From Neocallimastix lanati (nom. inval.) (lineage: Eukaryota; Neocallimastigomycota; Neocallimastigomycetes; Neocallimastigales; Neocallimastigaceae): a stretch of 64,000 nucleotides of DNA. Of the stretch, positions 39,801 to 52,459 are shown one piece after another (within the stretch, counting starts at the first letter, position 1; each line of letters opens with the position of its first letter). The notes below the pieces were generated by a model. The model saw nothing but the letters and a program-made list of their open reading frames with translations, made no database searches and was not told the origin of the DNA. A program made the translations under genes and the position numbers. Location of the stretch: positions 410,001-474,000 of the forward strand of contig JACVTC010000031.1 in the NCBI GenBank assembly GCA_016946835.1, read 5' to 3'.

Positions 39801-40951
39801 TACTAGTTTCTTTTGTCCTTAGTTCAGTTCTTTATTATGCTCCCTTACTTGGTTCAAATAAAAAGAATACTGAAAAAGCTCAAACTGCTTTTAATCGAGG
39901 TTTGTATTGGAGTTTCGGGTTTAAAAATAAAACCTCCAATACTTCAATTTACAATATGTCTAAGGAACTTTCTATACCTCCTATAGCTAGTTTTTGTGCT
40001 AAGGCGATGATTCGATGCTTTAAAAAGTGGAAAGATTCTTCTTGTATTATTTCTCATTTAGTCAAAAATATACCTACACTTTCTCACTATTCATGGACGA
40101 AAAAAGCACGGAGTTTAGCAGTACACAAGCACAATAATAAACTTCCTGGAGAAATAAGGAAGTTTTACTGGGAAAATATTCATTATTCAAGCACTCCTGC
40201 GATCAGATCTACAAAATACAAGAAATTTAAATTTGGTTTTAAAAAATTTATTCAACGTCTATCACTTAAATATTCACAATTTTCTCTTGGATTTTTTTGG
40301 ATTGGACGAATTAAATGTGGATTCAAATTTGATGTAAAAACGTATGTTAAAAGTAATCTAGTATCAGAAAATTGCCCAACATACTGCCCTTGTTGTGGTG
40401 AGAGTAACAGCATACCTAGTTTTACACACTGGATACTTTTATGTCCTAAATTTGAAGAATTTAGGCAACATTTCATTCCCTTTGTTGATGAAATTTTTAT
40501 TAATTTTTCTCTTATTGTTCATGAGAAATCATTGAACATTCCTGATGATAAAGAGGAAGATTTTGATGATAATATCAATTTTTACGTGCTGTGTCTCCTT
40601 CTTGGAGGAAATGCAGTATTTGAAATCTTAAAGATCGGCTCGGGGGAAAGAAGGCGATATATTAATAATATTTTTCAATCACCTTCGAACGAGTCTTCTT
40701 TCCCGATTTCATATTTTGTGGGGCTTGCGGAATTCCTTACTAACGTTATGCCTATTGTGATTGGTGATTTTTACACCATGATCGATTTGTATAGTGTTAG
40801 ACCTACCGTTGTCAAGAGCGTCTACGTCGTAACGATAAGGCAAAGAAGAAATTCTGATACAGATTCGAATGATAATTTTCATCCACATGGAGTTATCTTC
40901 GATGAATGGGAAGAGTTAGAGGCCATTTCGTCCTCGAATCTCATAACGTAG
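36866..40951 (+). pseudogene. Family A polyprotein with a single nonsense codon
   Basis: Equivalent to 1361 residues. The N-terminal RRM-like segment (VLIFIHDLESW) precedes an APE endonuclease (SWNINGWN at 142, LQEVG, GDFN, SCIDFIV, SDHLP), a reverse transcriptase (KAPGPDGIP, YRGISL, FLDLKKAYDS, GVRQGCPLSP, FADD at 860-863), a CCHC knuckle (CPTYCPCCG...HWILLC) and the C-terminal LLLGG, VGLAEFLT and VVTIR motifs. A TAA at 39605-39607 (codon 914) replaces what is Lys in D (NYKDP) and cuts the protein just after the catalytic core. The frame is otherwise intact to 40951, so the lesion is recent. The truncated N-terminal product would contain endonuclease and most of the polymerase. Confidence 0.92.
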
Positions 40952-41067
40952 TTTTTTAATATTAATATAAAAAAAAAAAAATTTCATGTATTTAAACTTC
41001 ATGTATTTTTTTTAAAAAAAAATATTATTAAATAAAGTTTATTCCTAGTCTAAAAAAAAAAAAAAAA

Positions 41068-41390
41068 GGATCGTCATCTATTTCTACGAAGGATGAATCT
41101 TGCCCTAGTAGTTCAATAAATGATGAATCCGGGGAGAGTTTAGTGGACACCACACTATCTATTTTAAAGATGTTACTTCTAGGTTTTATTTCTTTTTTAT
41201 TTGTTAGGAAGGGAAAAATTCCCGCATAGTACAACTTGCCGAAATACATAGTATTTTCGAGCTTTTTTATTTTTTTTTTATTTTTAAATTTTTTAATTTT
41301 TTATTTTTAATTTCAAATGTACTTTTCACCTACATGTATTTTTTAAAATAAAATTTAATAAAGTTTTGGAAGTGTATTCCCTTCCCTTTC

Positions 41391-41435
<45 letters not shown>
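41068..41435 (+). mobile_element. 3' piece of chimeric element X (family B 3' end with poly(A))
   Basis: Matches the last ~160 coding bases and 3' untranslated region of family B (stop near 41227), ending in a ~42-base poly(A) (41394-41435). With 27641-27701 and 36071-36140 it reconstructs an element made of ~50 bp of A endonuclease sequence fused to a B 3' end. It is later than C2 and earlier than B1, B2 and A. Confidence 0.82.
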
Positions 41436-41439
<4 letters not shown>

Positions 41440-41511
41440 ACAAAAAGTCAAATCATTTATTAATGTATATTTTATTTCAAAAGATTTACATATTCCTCCA
41501 TTGTCAGCTAA
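41436..41511 (+). mobile_element. Right remnant of decayed family C element (C2)
   Basis: Matches intact C at about 31890-31968. Its first ~42 bases resemble 21651-21692 on the left side of the nest (37 of 42 positions by eye), consistent with an old target-site duplication created when X entered C2. It is cut at 41511 by the start of element D and is not found again after D. Confidence 0.75.
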
Positions 41512-41884
41512 CCCATTGATGTGGACTGTTTTTCCAGGTCCATGGAGGGTTGATGGAAAAGGATTAACCTATATCAGGTGTACTAATTACAGCTTTCTGT
41601 GATTCTGATGATAATCGATGGTTATCCTTTCTAAAGTGGCTTCTAGTACGAAGAGTGAAAACTGGAATACTGGAAGACTGTAGAAAGTGAACCTGATGTT
41701 TTATATTGTTTTAAACTGGATATGTAGTAACATTGGAATTGTATAATTATTAATATCATGTAGTTTCTACATATTATCATTGTAATGAATCTATTGTATT
41801 TTTTACTTTAGCATTATTTTGTATATGTATTTTTCTATAGTATTATTTATACTTTCATGTAGCTATTGTAAAATGGAAATGTAG

Positions 41885-41909
41885 GAGATTGATTCACTCC
41901 AAAGCTTGT
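41885..41909 (+). promoter_or_regulatory. Conserved 5'-leader block (copy in D)
   Basis: GAGATTGATTCACTCC followed by AAAGCTTGT, as in A at 36514. Confidence 0.5.
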
Positions 41910-42430
41910 GTTTAAGACATTATTTAACGGATGGGAATCTTTTTTATAGTCTTTTTCTACTAATATTTTTTCTTTTTTAAATATACTTTTAGCTAATTTA
42001 TGATTATTCAACAGAAAATATTTAACATCTTAAAGCGCTTTATTAATTGAAAGAATTACAATCAGTCAAAAGATAAAAAGAAACAATTATTCATTTTAAC
42101 AGTATATACAAGTAATTTTTTATCAATAAATTACTAACCCTTGAGTTAATTTATAAATATTATATCAGTTATACAGGATAAAATCAATTATTTACAAAAT
42201 CTAAAATCTATTAAATCATCAAGAACAATTTTATATTTCAAGCTTTCAAATATTCAACACCAATATTTTTTATTTACTATTTAAAGGGAATTTACTTTCT
42301 CTTTTATTTTTTATTTTATTTTATTATATATATATAAAAAAAAAAAAAAAAAATTTTTATCTATTTTTTTTATTATTTTTATTATTTTTATTTTATTCTT
42401 CTTTTATTTTATTTTTTAGGCTTTCTTGAA

Positions 42431-45400
42431 ATGGATAATACTTCTTCAAATTCAGCAACTATACCTGTTTTGCGACGTGGTCTTCAAAGATACGATATTC
42501 AGAATAAAGATTTCATTCTTATCTTTATTCATGATCTTCAATCATGGTCTGTTAGTAAACTTTTGGAATTTCTTAGTAAACATATTTCCAATTGCAATGA
42601 AATAGTTCCTGGAATTATAAAAACACACACACCTAATATGGAAAATTACTTCATTTTAAGGATAAACTATAATAAACCCACTTATTACCTAAATATTTTA
42701 TTTCCTCTTACCCATTGCCTTCCAATCAATAAAATTAATTGGATCCAAACCGACAAAATCAGAACTTTCAGTGAAGTTAAGAAATTTAACAACAAATTTT
42801 CTTCTTTTGAAACTAAATCAATGGCTAAAGATTTTCTTTATAGTAATATTTATTCACCGTCTGCTCAGTTCTTTAATCTTTGTGTCAGTTGAAACATTAA
42901 TGGATGGAATGATGAAAAACGTGATGGTATTAGATACTTTAATGAAATTTTTAAACCCATATGTATTTGCTTGCAAGAGGTCGGTAATAGCCAATACCTT
43001 AATATACATTCAAAGAATTACCCATTTCTTTGTCACTATAATACAATTTTACGTAAAGCTGATCCAAATATACCCGGTATGAGAGGTCTTAGTATAAGTG
43101 TACATCGTACATGTTCATTTTCTCCTGATCCCTTTGAATATAAGCATATCATTTCTGTCAACATTACTTCTTTTTGGAGAATTAAATGCACTATTGGTAA
43201 TATTTATGTTCCTACGGTCACTCATAAGGAAGAAAGAAAGAATGCCTTTTCAGAAATTACTAATTGGATAAAGAAACATACTAATACACCTTCTATTCTT
43301 GTAGGTGACTTTAATATGTCTAAATCCCAATTAGATAGTTTACTTAATAAATCATCTTATCAGTGGTTCACTAAAAACTTATCAGGTCTCGATTTCACAT
43401 GGGCTCGGGATGGTAGATCGTCTTGTATTGATCATGTTTTATTTAATTATAAAATGAAGGAATACATTAATAAGGTATCTGTTTGCAGTACATTCAATGA
43501 TATATCTGACCACTTCCCTCTTATCCTTTCCTGTAACTAAAGATGACTCAGAAGGTTTTCGTGCTCCTACTCCTTCTAGAAGATTCAAGTGGTCCCAACG
43601 CATGTGTAATGAAAAGCATAATGAAATATTCTCAAGTAACTACTTCTCAATTCTTCTTAATGAATTTGATGATAATAAAGAATTAAGTTCTAATGAAATG
43701 GTCAATAAATTTATAGAAAAAGGTAATAAAGTTGGTGATAAAGTTCATGCTAGAGTTCCTTGTGATCTTAAAGGATCAGCTTTCCACTGCCCTTATTATA
43801 TCAAGAAACTTTCTCATGAAAAGCATGTTGCATTTAATGAAATCAAAAATTTTTCTTTAGGTTCTAATCTTGAAAACCTTGATGAATTTTTAAATTTGCT
43901 TCGTGAGTATAAAAATATATGTGGTAAAGTCAGGTCAATTAAGTTTTCTATTAAATCAAAACAATTTCATCAGTCAATAGAATCTGCATGTGATGATTTT
44001 CGTAATAAAAATACTAGGAGTGCTTGGTTAAAATTAAAGAAGCTATCTCGCCCTATGTACTCTAATTCTATTTCGTCAAGTGTTTTAAAGGACAAGCAGG
44101 GTAACTTTTTATTTTCTCATTCGGATCAATTAAATCGATTTGCTGAACATTACAGTGAACTAGCTTCTGATGTTACTCAACACAGTTTGGATAATGAATA
44201 CTGGGTAAGTTTATTTGGAACTAATCCTAATAATAATCTTACTTGGGATATTAATGATTCTGTTACTATGGAAGAAATTCAAAACACTGTGTTTGAAATG
44301 AAAAATAATAAAGCTCCTGGACCCGATGGTATTCCGATTGAATTTTTTAAAGCCTTCTTTAGTAAATCTGATTTATCCGATAATCAAAATGATTCTTCAG
44401 ATGATCACTACTCTAAGTGTGCTAAATGTTTACTTTCATTATTTAACAAAATCTGGAATGGTGATTTCCCTGAAGAGTGAAATTCGGCTTCTATAATATC
44501 AATTCCAAAAAAGGAGATCTTTCGGATTGTAATAATTATCGTGGTATTTCTCTTATTAATGTTGGCTTAAAAATTATTTCAAAGATTGTTACTAATAGAA
44601 TTGCTAAATATGCCCTTGAACATAAATTTGTTAGACCTGAACAATTTAGATTTAGAAATAAAGAAGAATGCATAAGTTTATATATTTCAATTAGAGAGAT
44701 ATGTCAAAGAAGAAAATTTCAAGGAAATCTTACTTATCTTGCTTTTCTCGATCTTAAAAAAGCCTATGATTCAGTACCTATCTTTAATATTTTGACCAAA
44801 TTATATAACATAGGAATTAGAGATAAATGTCATCTGTTTTTAAAGAATCTTTATCTATCTTCTAAAGCTCGTTCTTTTTTTAATGGTAATCTTTCAGAAG
44901 AATTTTCGATTAATCGTGGTGTTAGACAAGGATGCCCTCTATCTCCTATTTTATTCAATTTGTTCATTAATGATGTACTGGATAATTGTGATAAGTATGG
45001 TGTATATTTAGATTCTCAATATTGTTGTGGTGGACTTTTTGCGGATGATATTGTTTTAGTTGCTCCATCTAAACAAGCTCTTAAGAAAATTTTGAATAAA
45101 GTTCATGAATGGGCTATTAAGAATGAAATGACTTTTGGAATTAATAAGTGTGCTACTCTTGTTGTAAAACCGATTAATTTTGTTAAACCGTTAAACTATA
45201 AAGATCCATCTTTCTTTATTGGTAGTAACAAATTACCTAAAACTGACAACTATACCTATCTTGGTATTCCTTTTGATGAATCTTTATCACTGAAACCTAT
45301 ACAATCCAAATTAAACAGTAATTTAAATGCCAAGTTAAATTTGTACTTTCGATTTCTTATTAATAAATCTGTTCCTCTCCCATTGAAGAAATATGTTTTA

Positions 45401-46067
45401 ATTTCGTTTATTCTTAGTCTTGTTATATATTATGCTCCTCTCTTTGGTTCAAATAAGAGCAGATGTTCTAAAGCTCAAAAAATTATTAATAGAGGACTTT
45501 ATTGGAGTTACGGATTTAAATCTCGCAATTCTTCTGTTAGTCTCTATAATATTACTCGTGAATTGAGAATACCTCCTCTTTCAGCTGTCTGTGCAATATC
45601 TCAATTACGATGCTTTAGAAAATGGAAAAATTCATCATGTATTATTAATCATCTCACTAATAATATTCCTACTATGTCACATTACTCATGGACTAAAGAA
45701 TCAAGGACTTTGAATAAGAAATTAATTGGTAAAAAAACAAATGAAATAAAAAAGTTTTATTGGGAAAGGGATGTCTTCAAACCCTCAAAAGCCAAAAAAG
45801 CAATTATTTACAAGGAGAATGATTTTGGATTTATTTCAGAAATCAGAAACTTAACATTTCAATATCCTAAGTATCAGTTGGGATTCTTTTGGATTTCTCG
45901 TATTAGGTGTGGTTTTAAATTCGACATTAGTATTTCCATTAAAAGAAAAATCGTCTCAGAAGATTGCCCTAAATGTTGCCCTTGTTGTGGTGTTAGTGTA
46001 CCTTGCTTTTCTCACTGGATCTTTTCCTGTAAAGAATTGGAAAATTTCAGAAATAACCTTTTCAAGA
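42431..46067 (+). pseudogene. Family D polyprotein, several lesions
   Basis: Same domain order as A and B. Lesions seen: TGG to TGA at 42890-42892 in the first endonuclease motif (SW*NINGW), a frameshift near 43535-43545 just after the endonuclease (after ILSC), TGG to TGA at 44478-44480, and a one-base loss at about 44506-44512 in IPKKGDLSD. The usual EQFGFR is EQFRFR. The reverse transcriptase core (FLDLKKAYDS, GVRQGCPLSP, FADD) and the knuckle (CPKCCPCCG...HWIFSC) are otherwise readable. The last coding match is about 46062, and the C-terminal domain is missing. It cannot make a functional protein. Confidence 0.9.
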
Positions 46068-46256
46068 TGAACCTGATGTTTTATATTGTTTTAAACTGGA
46101 TATGTAGTAACATTGGAGTTGTATAACTAATAAAATCATTTTGCTTCTACATATTATCATTGTAATGAATCTTTTGTTTTTTATACTTTAATATTATTTT
46201 GTATATGTATTTTTCTATAGTATTATTTAAATTCATGTAGCTATTGTAATTAATAT
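46068..46256 (+). mobile_element. Leader fragment of an A/D-type element fused to the end of D
   Basis: Matches the D leader from about 41691 to 41873 with moderate divergence, beginning GAACCTGATGTTTTATATTG and ending near TGTAGCTATTGTAA. It has neither the true 5' end nor an ORF. It looks like the left part of a second, tandem element joined to D by deletion. Confidence 0.82.
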
Positions 46257-47578
46257 TATTCAATAAAATATATAATAATATTAAATAAAATGTAATGCTA
46301 TAAAATTTTTGTATGAATGTCATAAAATTCATTAATTCTTTAATATAACTCTGTTCGAATAATCCCTTTTAGGGAGAAGTTTTATTAGTTATTTAAATTT
46401 TTTGTTATTTAAAATAAATTTTTTGTAATTTTTTCTGGAATTTGGATTATTTTTTTGAACAATTTTAAATATAAATATGGCTTTTTATTTTTGATTTTCC
46501 TATTTCTACTATTATTATTCATGAAATTTTATTTTCATATGTTTTGTATCGTTAATTGGAAAATTATTTGTGGTTGAATCTACTAAATTGTTTTGCTTAA
46601 TTGAATTATTGATTCATTAAAAAATTTATTTTTATTAAATTTTAGAAAATTATAGTTATTTAAACTTTTATATTTATTAAAATTTGGACTATTTAATTTT
46701 TTATAAATAAATTCTTTATGAAATTTTTTATAATTTCTTGATAATAAAAATTTTTTTCTAAAATGGTTGAAATTTAAATCTGAAAGAATAGTTTTGTTGT
46801 CGTAATTGTAATGTAATTTATATTACTCCATAAATTTATTCCCAAATAATAAAGCGGTGAGAATTTTATCTGTTACTAAGAATTTTTCTTTAAATGTAAT
46901 TAAATAAATTGAATTATTTTTTTATTGAGATCTATATTAGAAAATAAAATTTAATAACTCATTAATTTTTGTTGAGTCATTAGGATATCTCCGTTTTGGT
47001 TAAGTTGGTTAGGTCAAGATGTTTGTATATTAATTAATTTAAATTAAATAATTTATGACACCCAAAGTTTTATAATTAAGAAATTCAATATTCAAATTTT
47101 GATTTATTACAATCTTCAATATTTTAATAATAAATATAATTAAGATTAATATTAAGAACTATTGTTGTTTTAATTAATATAATTATTCGGGTTATTAAGT
47201 TATTGGGTTTTTGGGTTAATAATCTTACAAAGATTTTAAAGAATAGAATTTCAATTCCTTCTTATAATAATTTAAAAATAACAATTAACAATATAATTAA
47301 ATAATACGTTTGTTATTTTTGTCAAATTCTTAAGGGTTAAATTAAATTTTCTTTAATAAATAAGTCCAAACCCTTTGGTTTCTCATTAGTTAAAGTTTCT
47401 AATACTTATTTTTATAATTAAAATCGAATTAAAATAATTTTTGTTAATAACAAAATTAAATTTCAACTGATTTAATAGTGAATTTTAATACTAAATCCAC
47501 TAGTATTCGTGACAACTTAATTATTTGTTATTTATATTTTTTGTTTATATTAAACTAGCAGCCCTTCAAAAATCAGTT
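46257..47578. other. AT-rich region between the nest and tRNA-Pro
   Basis: Base composition is less extreme than elsewhere (many G residues between 46330 and 47560) but no coding frame or known element is recognisable. It may be very old transposon DNA. Confidence 0.45.
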
Positions 47579-47650
47579 GGCTCAATGGTTTAGTGGTATA
47601 ATTCTCGCTTAGGGTGCGAGAGGTCCCAGGTTCAATTCCCGATTGAGCCC
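47579..47650 (+). tRNA. tRNA-Pro (AGG)
   Basis: A 72-nt cloverleaf without intron. The acceptor stem GGCTCAA/TTGAGCC is paired, discriminator C is at 47650, and the D-arm has TTTAGTGGTA (A box). The anticodon stem CTCGC/GCGAG carries loop TTAGGGT, with AGG at 47611-47613. The T-arm has GGTTCAATTCC (B box). A T7 run at 47651-47657 is a typical Pol III terminator. The sequence is very close to the eukaryotic tRNA-Pro pattern. Confidence 0.97.
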
Positions 47651-47657
47651 TTTTTTT
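47651..47657 (+). terminator. Pol III terminator of tRNA-Pro
   Basis: Seven T residues directly after the discriminator base. Confidence 0.85.
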
Positions 47658-47718
47658 ATTTTCTAAAAGATAATTATATATATATATATATTTATTTTAT
47701 TTTATTTTATTCAATCTG

Positions 47719-47920
47719 TAGTTATTGTTGGTTATTATTCAACCTTCTTCTCAATGGTTTGTTATGTATATGGGTTGGTCACCCACAAGTTTACTTGATT
47801 TTATGCTGGATAGAATATTTGTGCTCTAAATTGTTAACTATAAATTAAGAGATTAACTGAATATTGCTTCTATATATAACTCTTCTAATGATATCTCTGA
47901 CTATTTATTTATTATTCATT
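47719..47920 (+). mobile_element. Relic of an A/D-type retrotransposon (endonuclease region)
   Basis: 47750-47920 aligns with A at about 37763-37920: CAATGGTTTGTTATG, then GTTGGTCA, AATATTGCTTCT and GATATCTCTGAC are shared, the last being the ISDH motif. 47719-47749 resembles the ATTGTTGGTGATTTC segment (GDF) after a deletion. It is full of stops. It begins about 70 bp downstream of tRNA-Pro. Confidence 0.82.
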
Positions 47921-49729
<1,809 letters not shown>

Positions 49730-50040
49730 TCTAGTGCTTAACTCCCTTTAGCCTTAGCCTCACTCAAAATATGGAAATATTTAGGTAATCATACCACTAC
49801 GGTATAGTTTCACATAGGTAGATATTGTCCCGGCTGGATGATCTTACCGAGTATTCAGTATTAGCGCTCTGACATTCATATTATTGCTGAGAATTTTCTT
49901 AGTACACTTTTTCTTGAAGTGCCTCTCCAGTTTCTAAATTTCCTTTGAAGCAAAAGACCACTATAACCTAACCTATTATAGGTTAGGTTATAATCACCAA
50001 TTTTTTTCGAAAGCATGTGGCGTATTAAAAAATGTGGCAT
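49730..50040. other. GC-richer island of unknown identity
   Basis: About 300 bases with normal GC content lie in AT-rich DNA, with stops in all frames I checked. The island includes a near-perfect palindrome (49963-49991) and small hairpin potential around 49790-49860 on the minus strand. It could be a non-coding RNA gene or a decayed mobile element. I do not recognise it. Confidence 0.35.
49963..49991. repeat. Perfect inverted repeat with 13-bp arms
   Basis: ATAACCTAACCTA, a 3-base TTA loop, then TAGGTTAGGTTAT. The arms contain CCTAACC, similar to but not the same as the TTAGGG telomere repeat. Confidence 0.9.
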
Positions 50041-50263
50041 TTCGCCAAATTGAAAATTATTAAATAAATAAATAGAATCAATAAATAAAATTAAATATTA
50101 ATATCGAATAAAAACAATTTTAAAAAAAAAGTTATTTTGAATTAATATTTATTTATTTATTCATTTATTTATATCAATACGCCACTTGTCGAAATGCAAC
50201 TCTCCCTTACGAAACACACTAGATTCGTAAAATTCTTACCTGTAACCCTAACCACCATATTCC

Positions 50264-50308
<45 letters not shown>

Positions 50309-50680
50309 CACGCTCTTATGGTGAAGGAAAACCCGAGAAATGCGTCTCGTCAAAGGGGCATGACCGAACCCAAGGAGCCATGAATGAACAATTAATTAAA
50401 ATAGAATCTGGTAAAAAAAAAAAACTTTTTTTTTTTTTAATTTAAAAGAAAGAAAAGAAATAACATCTATAAAAAGGTGATAGTATGTCCATTAAATTTT
50501 ACCTTAAAATCAAAGAGAAATATTATTATTAGAGGATTCAATTTCCATAGATTCGTTTTGAAGAAGGACTATTACGTAAGATACACTTGAAGGACTAGTA
50601 AGAGAAGTTCTTTTTTACCATATAAATTCGATGTGAACTCTTTTGTTAATAAAAATTTTTTATCCTAGTCAAAAAAATGA
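50041..50680. other. Mixed region: poly(A) tract and GC-richer fragment, unassigned
   Basis: A 40-base A-run (about 50266-50307) separates TAACCCTAACC-containing DNA from a GC-richer fragment (50308-50390). A short frame there reads RSYGEGKPEKCVSSKGHDRTQG and is unrecognised. 50640-50680 (AATAAAAATTTTTTATCCTAGTC then A7) resembles the 3' end of family A, so part may be retrotransposon debris. Ten-base inverted arms (GTGGCGTATT near 50018, AATACGCCAC near 50176) flank a 150-bp AT-rich segment. Confidence 0.35.
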
Positions 50681-50912
50681 CTCGAAAAAGCTACTAATGA
50701 TTGTTATAATATTATATTTATAATAATAATAAAAAGATTGATTTTATAATACTAATACTAATACTAATAGTAATAGTAATACTAATAATAATAATAATAA
50801 TAATAATATCGTATTTAAAATAATATTAATAAAAGCATTGAAATTAAATAATAATAATAATAATTAAAAAAATTTTTTTTAAACTTCTATAAGAAAGAGA
50901 AAGATAAAAATC

Positions 50913-50975
<63 letters not shown>

Positions 50976-51912
50976 TTTTTTTTTTTTTTTTTTTTTCATA
51001 TTAATTTTTACTTTTTACTTCTAATTCTATTTTACTCTTTTGATTTTAATTTTTAAATTTTATTTTTTATCTTTTCTAATTTATCTTATTTTAATTAGTG
51101 TATATTTCGTTTAAATAATATTTATAACTTTTATTATTATTATTATTATTATTATTTTTTTTTATTTTTTTTTTTTTATTTTATTTTATTTTATTTTATT
51201 TTTTTTTTTTATTTTATTTTTTAATATTTATCCTACTGGCTATCATTAATTCTCATGTAAATAAAAAAATGTATAAAAAAAAAAAAAAAAAAAAGATATA
51301 AATAATATGCATTAATTTGCTCAAATAAAAATAATAAAAATGTTAAATAATTTTCTTATTAAGGATAACACAATATAAAAAATTTTGAATAAAATATAAT
51401 TTTTTTTGGTTTCTAATATGTAAATTTTTGTGATAAATTATAATAATAACTTTTTATTATCTAAAATAAATAGAATAATAACAAAACTAAAACTAAAATA
51501 AAAATAAAAATTTTATAACAAAACAAAACAAAACAAAACAAAACAAAACAAAAAAAAAAAAAAAAAAAAAGCAAAAATAAAAAAGTAGAGGATTAAAAAG
51601 ATAATAAAAATTTCATAGGATATAATTTTTATATATAATTGCAAATAGTATCTTTTATTAGTATATATATATTTACTTTTTTATTTAATGTTTTTTTTTT
51701 TTTTTTTTTTTTATTTTTTTTTTTATTTTTTATTTTTTATTTTTTTTTTTATATAAAACACTCATACATATATATTTAGATATTGATATATATTATTTTA
51801 AATTTAAATTTATTATTACTGATATTAGATTATTTCTTTTAAATTATCCAAATTATCCTTTCTTTCTTTTTTATTTTATTTTTATTTTTATTTTATTCTA
51901 AATAAAATCTAT
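50681..51912. other. AT-rich intergenic region
   Basis: Simple repeats, including (TTA)n at about 50920-50970 and AAACA pentamers at about 51520-51550. This is the 3' flank of the minus-strand DUF1769 gene. Confidence 0.6.
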
Positions 51913-52423
51913 TTAACTATCAATGGCATCTTGGAATTCATCATCATCATCATCATCGTCTTCAGCACTATTACTGCTATTTAATTGACTGTATTTAGTA
52001 TGTGCTTTCTTATTGATATCGTTAATTGTAACCGAAGGAGATACTGGTATACCATTGGTTTCACTGAATTCAGGATCCATTGGAATTGGCTGTTCAATGG
52101 ATAATAAACTAGTATCAACTTCCTTTTCAACTATTTTAAATAAATGATTAAAAGGTTTAAAAAAAAAAAAAAAAAAAAAAAAAAGTAATATAATTTTAAT
52201 TATTATAATAGTAATAATTACAATAATAAAACAATGATAATATATATATATATATAATTTATTAATATATTTTAAATTTAATATAATAAATAATATATAA
52301 TAAATAATAAAAAATGAGAATGACAATATAATAATCAAGTTATCACAATAATACATATATTAGTAATTTATATTAATATATGTATTATATATTACAATAA
52401 AATATATATAAATGAAAATATAG

Positions 52424-52459
<36 letters not shown>

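Larger units (their letters stand above)
36141..41067 (+). mobile_element. Full-length family A non-LTR retrotransposon
   Basis: It starts CCCAATGAAGTGG, has a ~725-bp leader, one ORF region (36866-40951, one nonsense codon), a 3' untranslated region ending CTAGTCT and a 16-base poly(A) (41052-41067). No target duplication is visible. The flanks are family B sequence, but about 95 bp of B (equivalent of 35634-35728) is missing between them, so the insertion removed target DNA. The leader has a 7-bp hairpin at 36239-36255 also present in D. Confidence 0.92.
41512..46067 (+). mobile_element. Family D non-LTR retrotransposon, broken and 3'-truncated
   Basis: It starts CCCATTGATGTGG with a leader closely similar to that of A (including the hairpin at 41610-41626), followed by an ORF region from 42431. 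It ends abruptly inside the coding region, shortly after the zinc-knuckle, with no 3' untranslated region or poly(A), and is fused to a piece of an A/D-type leader. The protein is clearly related to A and B but is a separate family. Confidence 0.88.
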
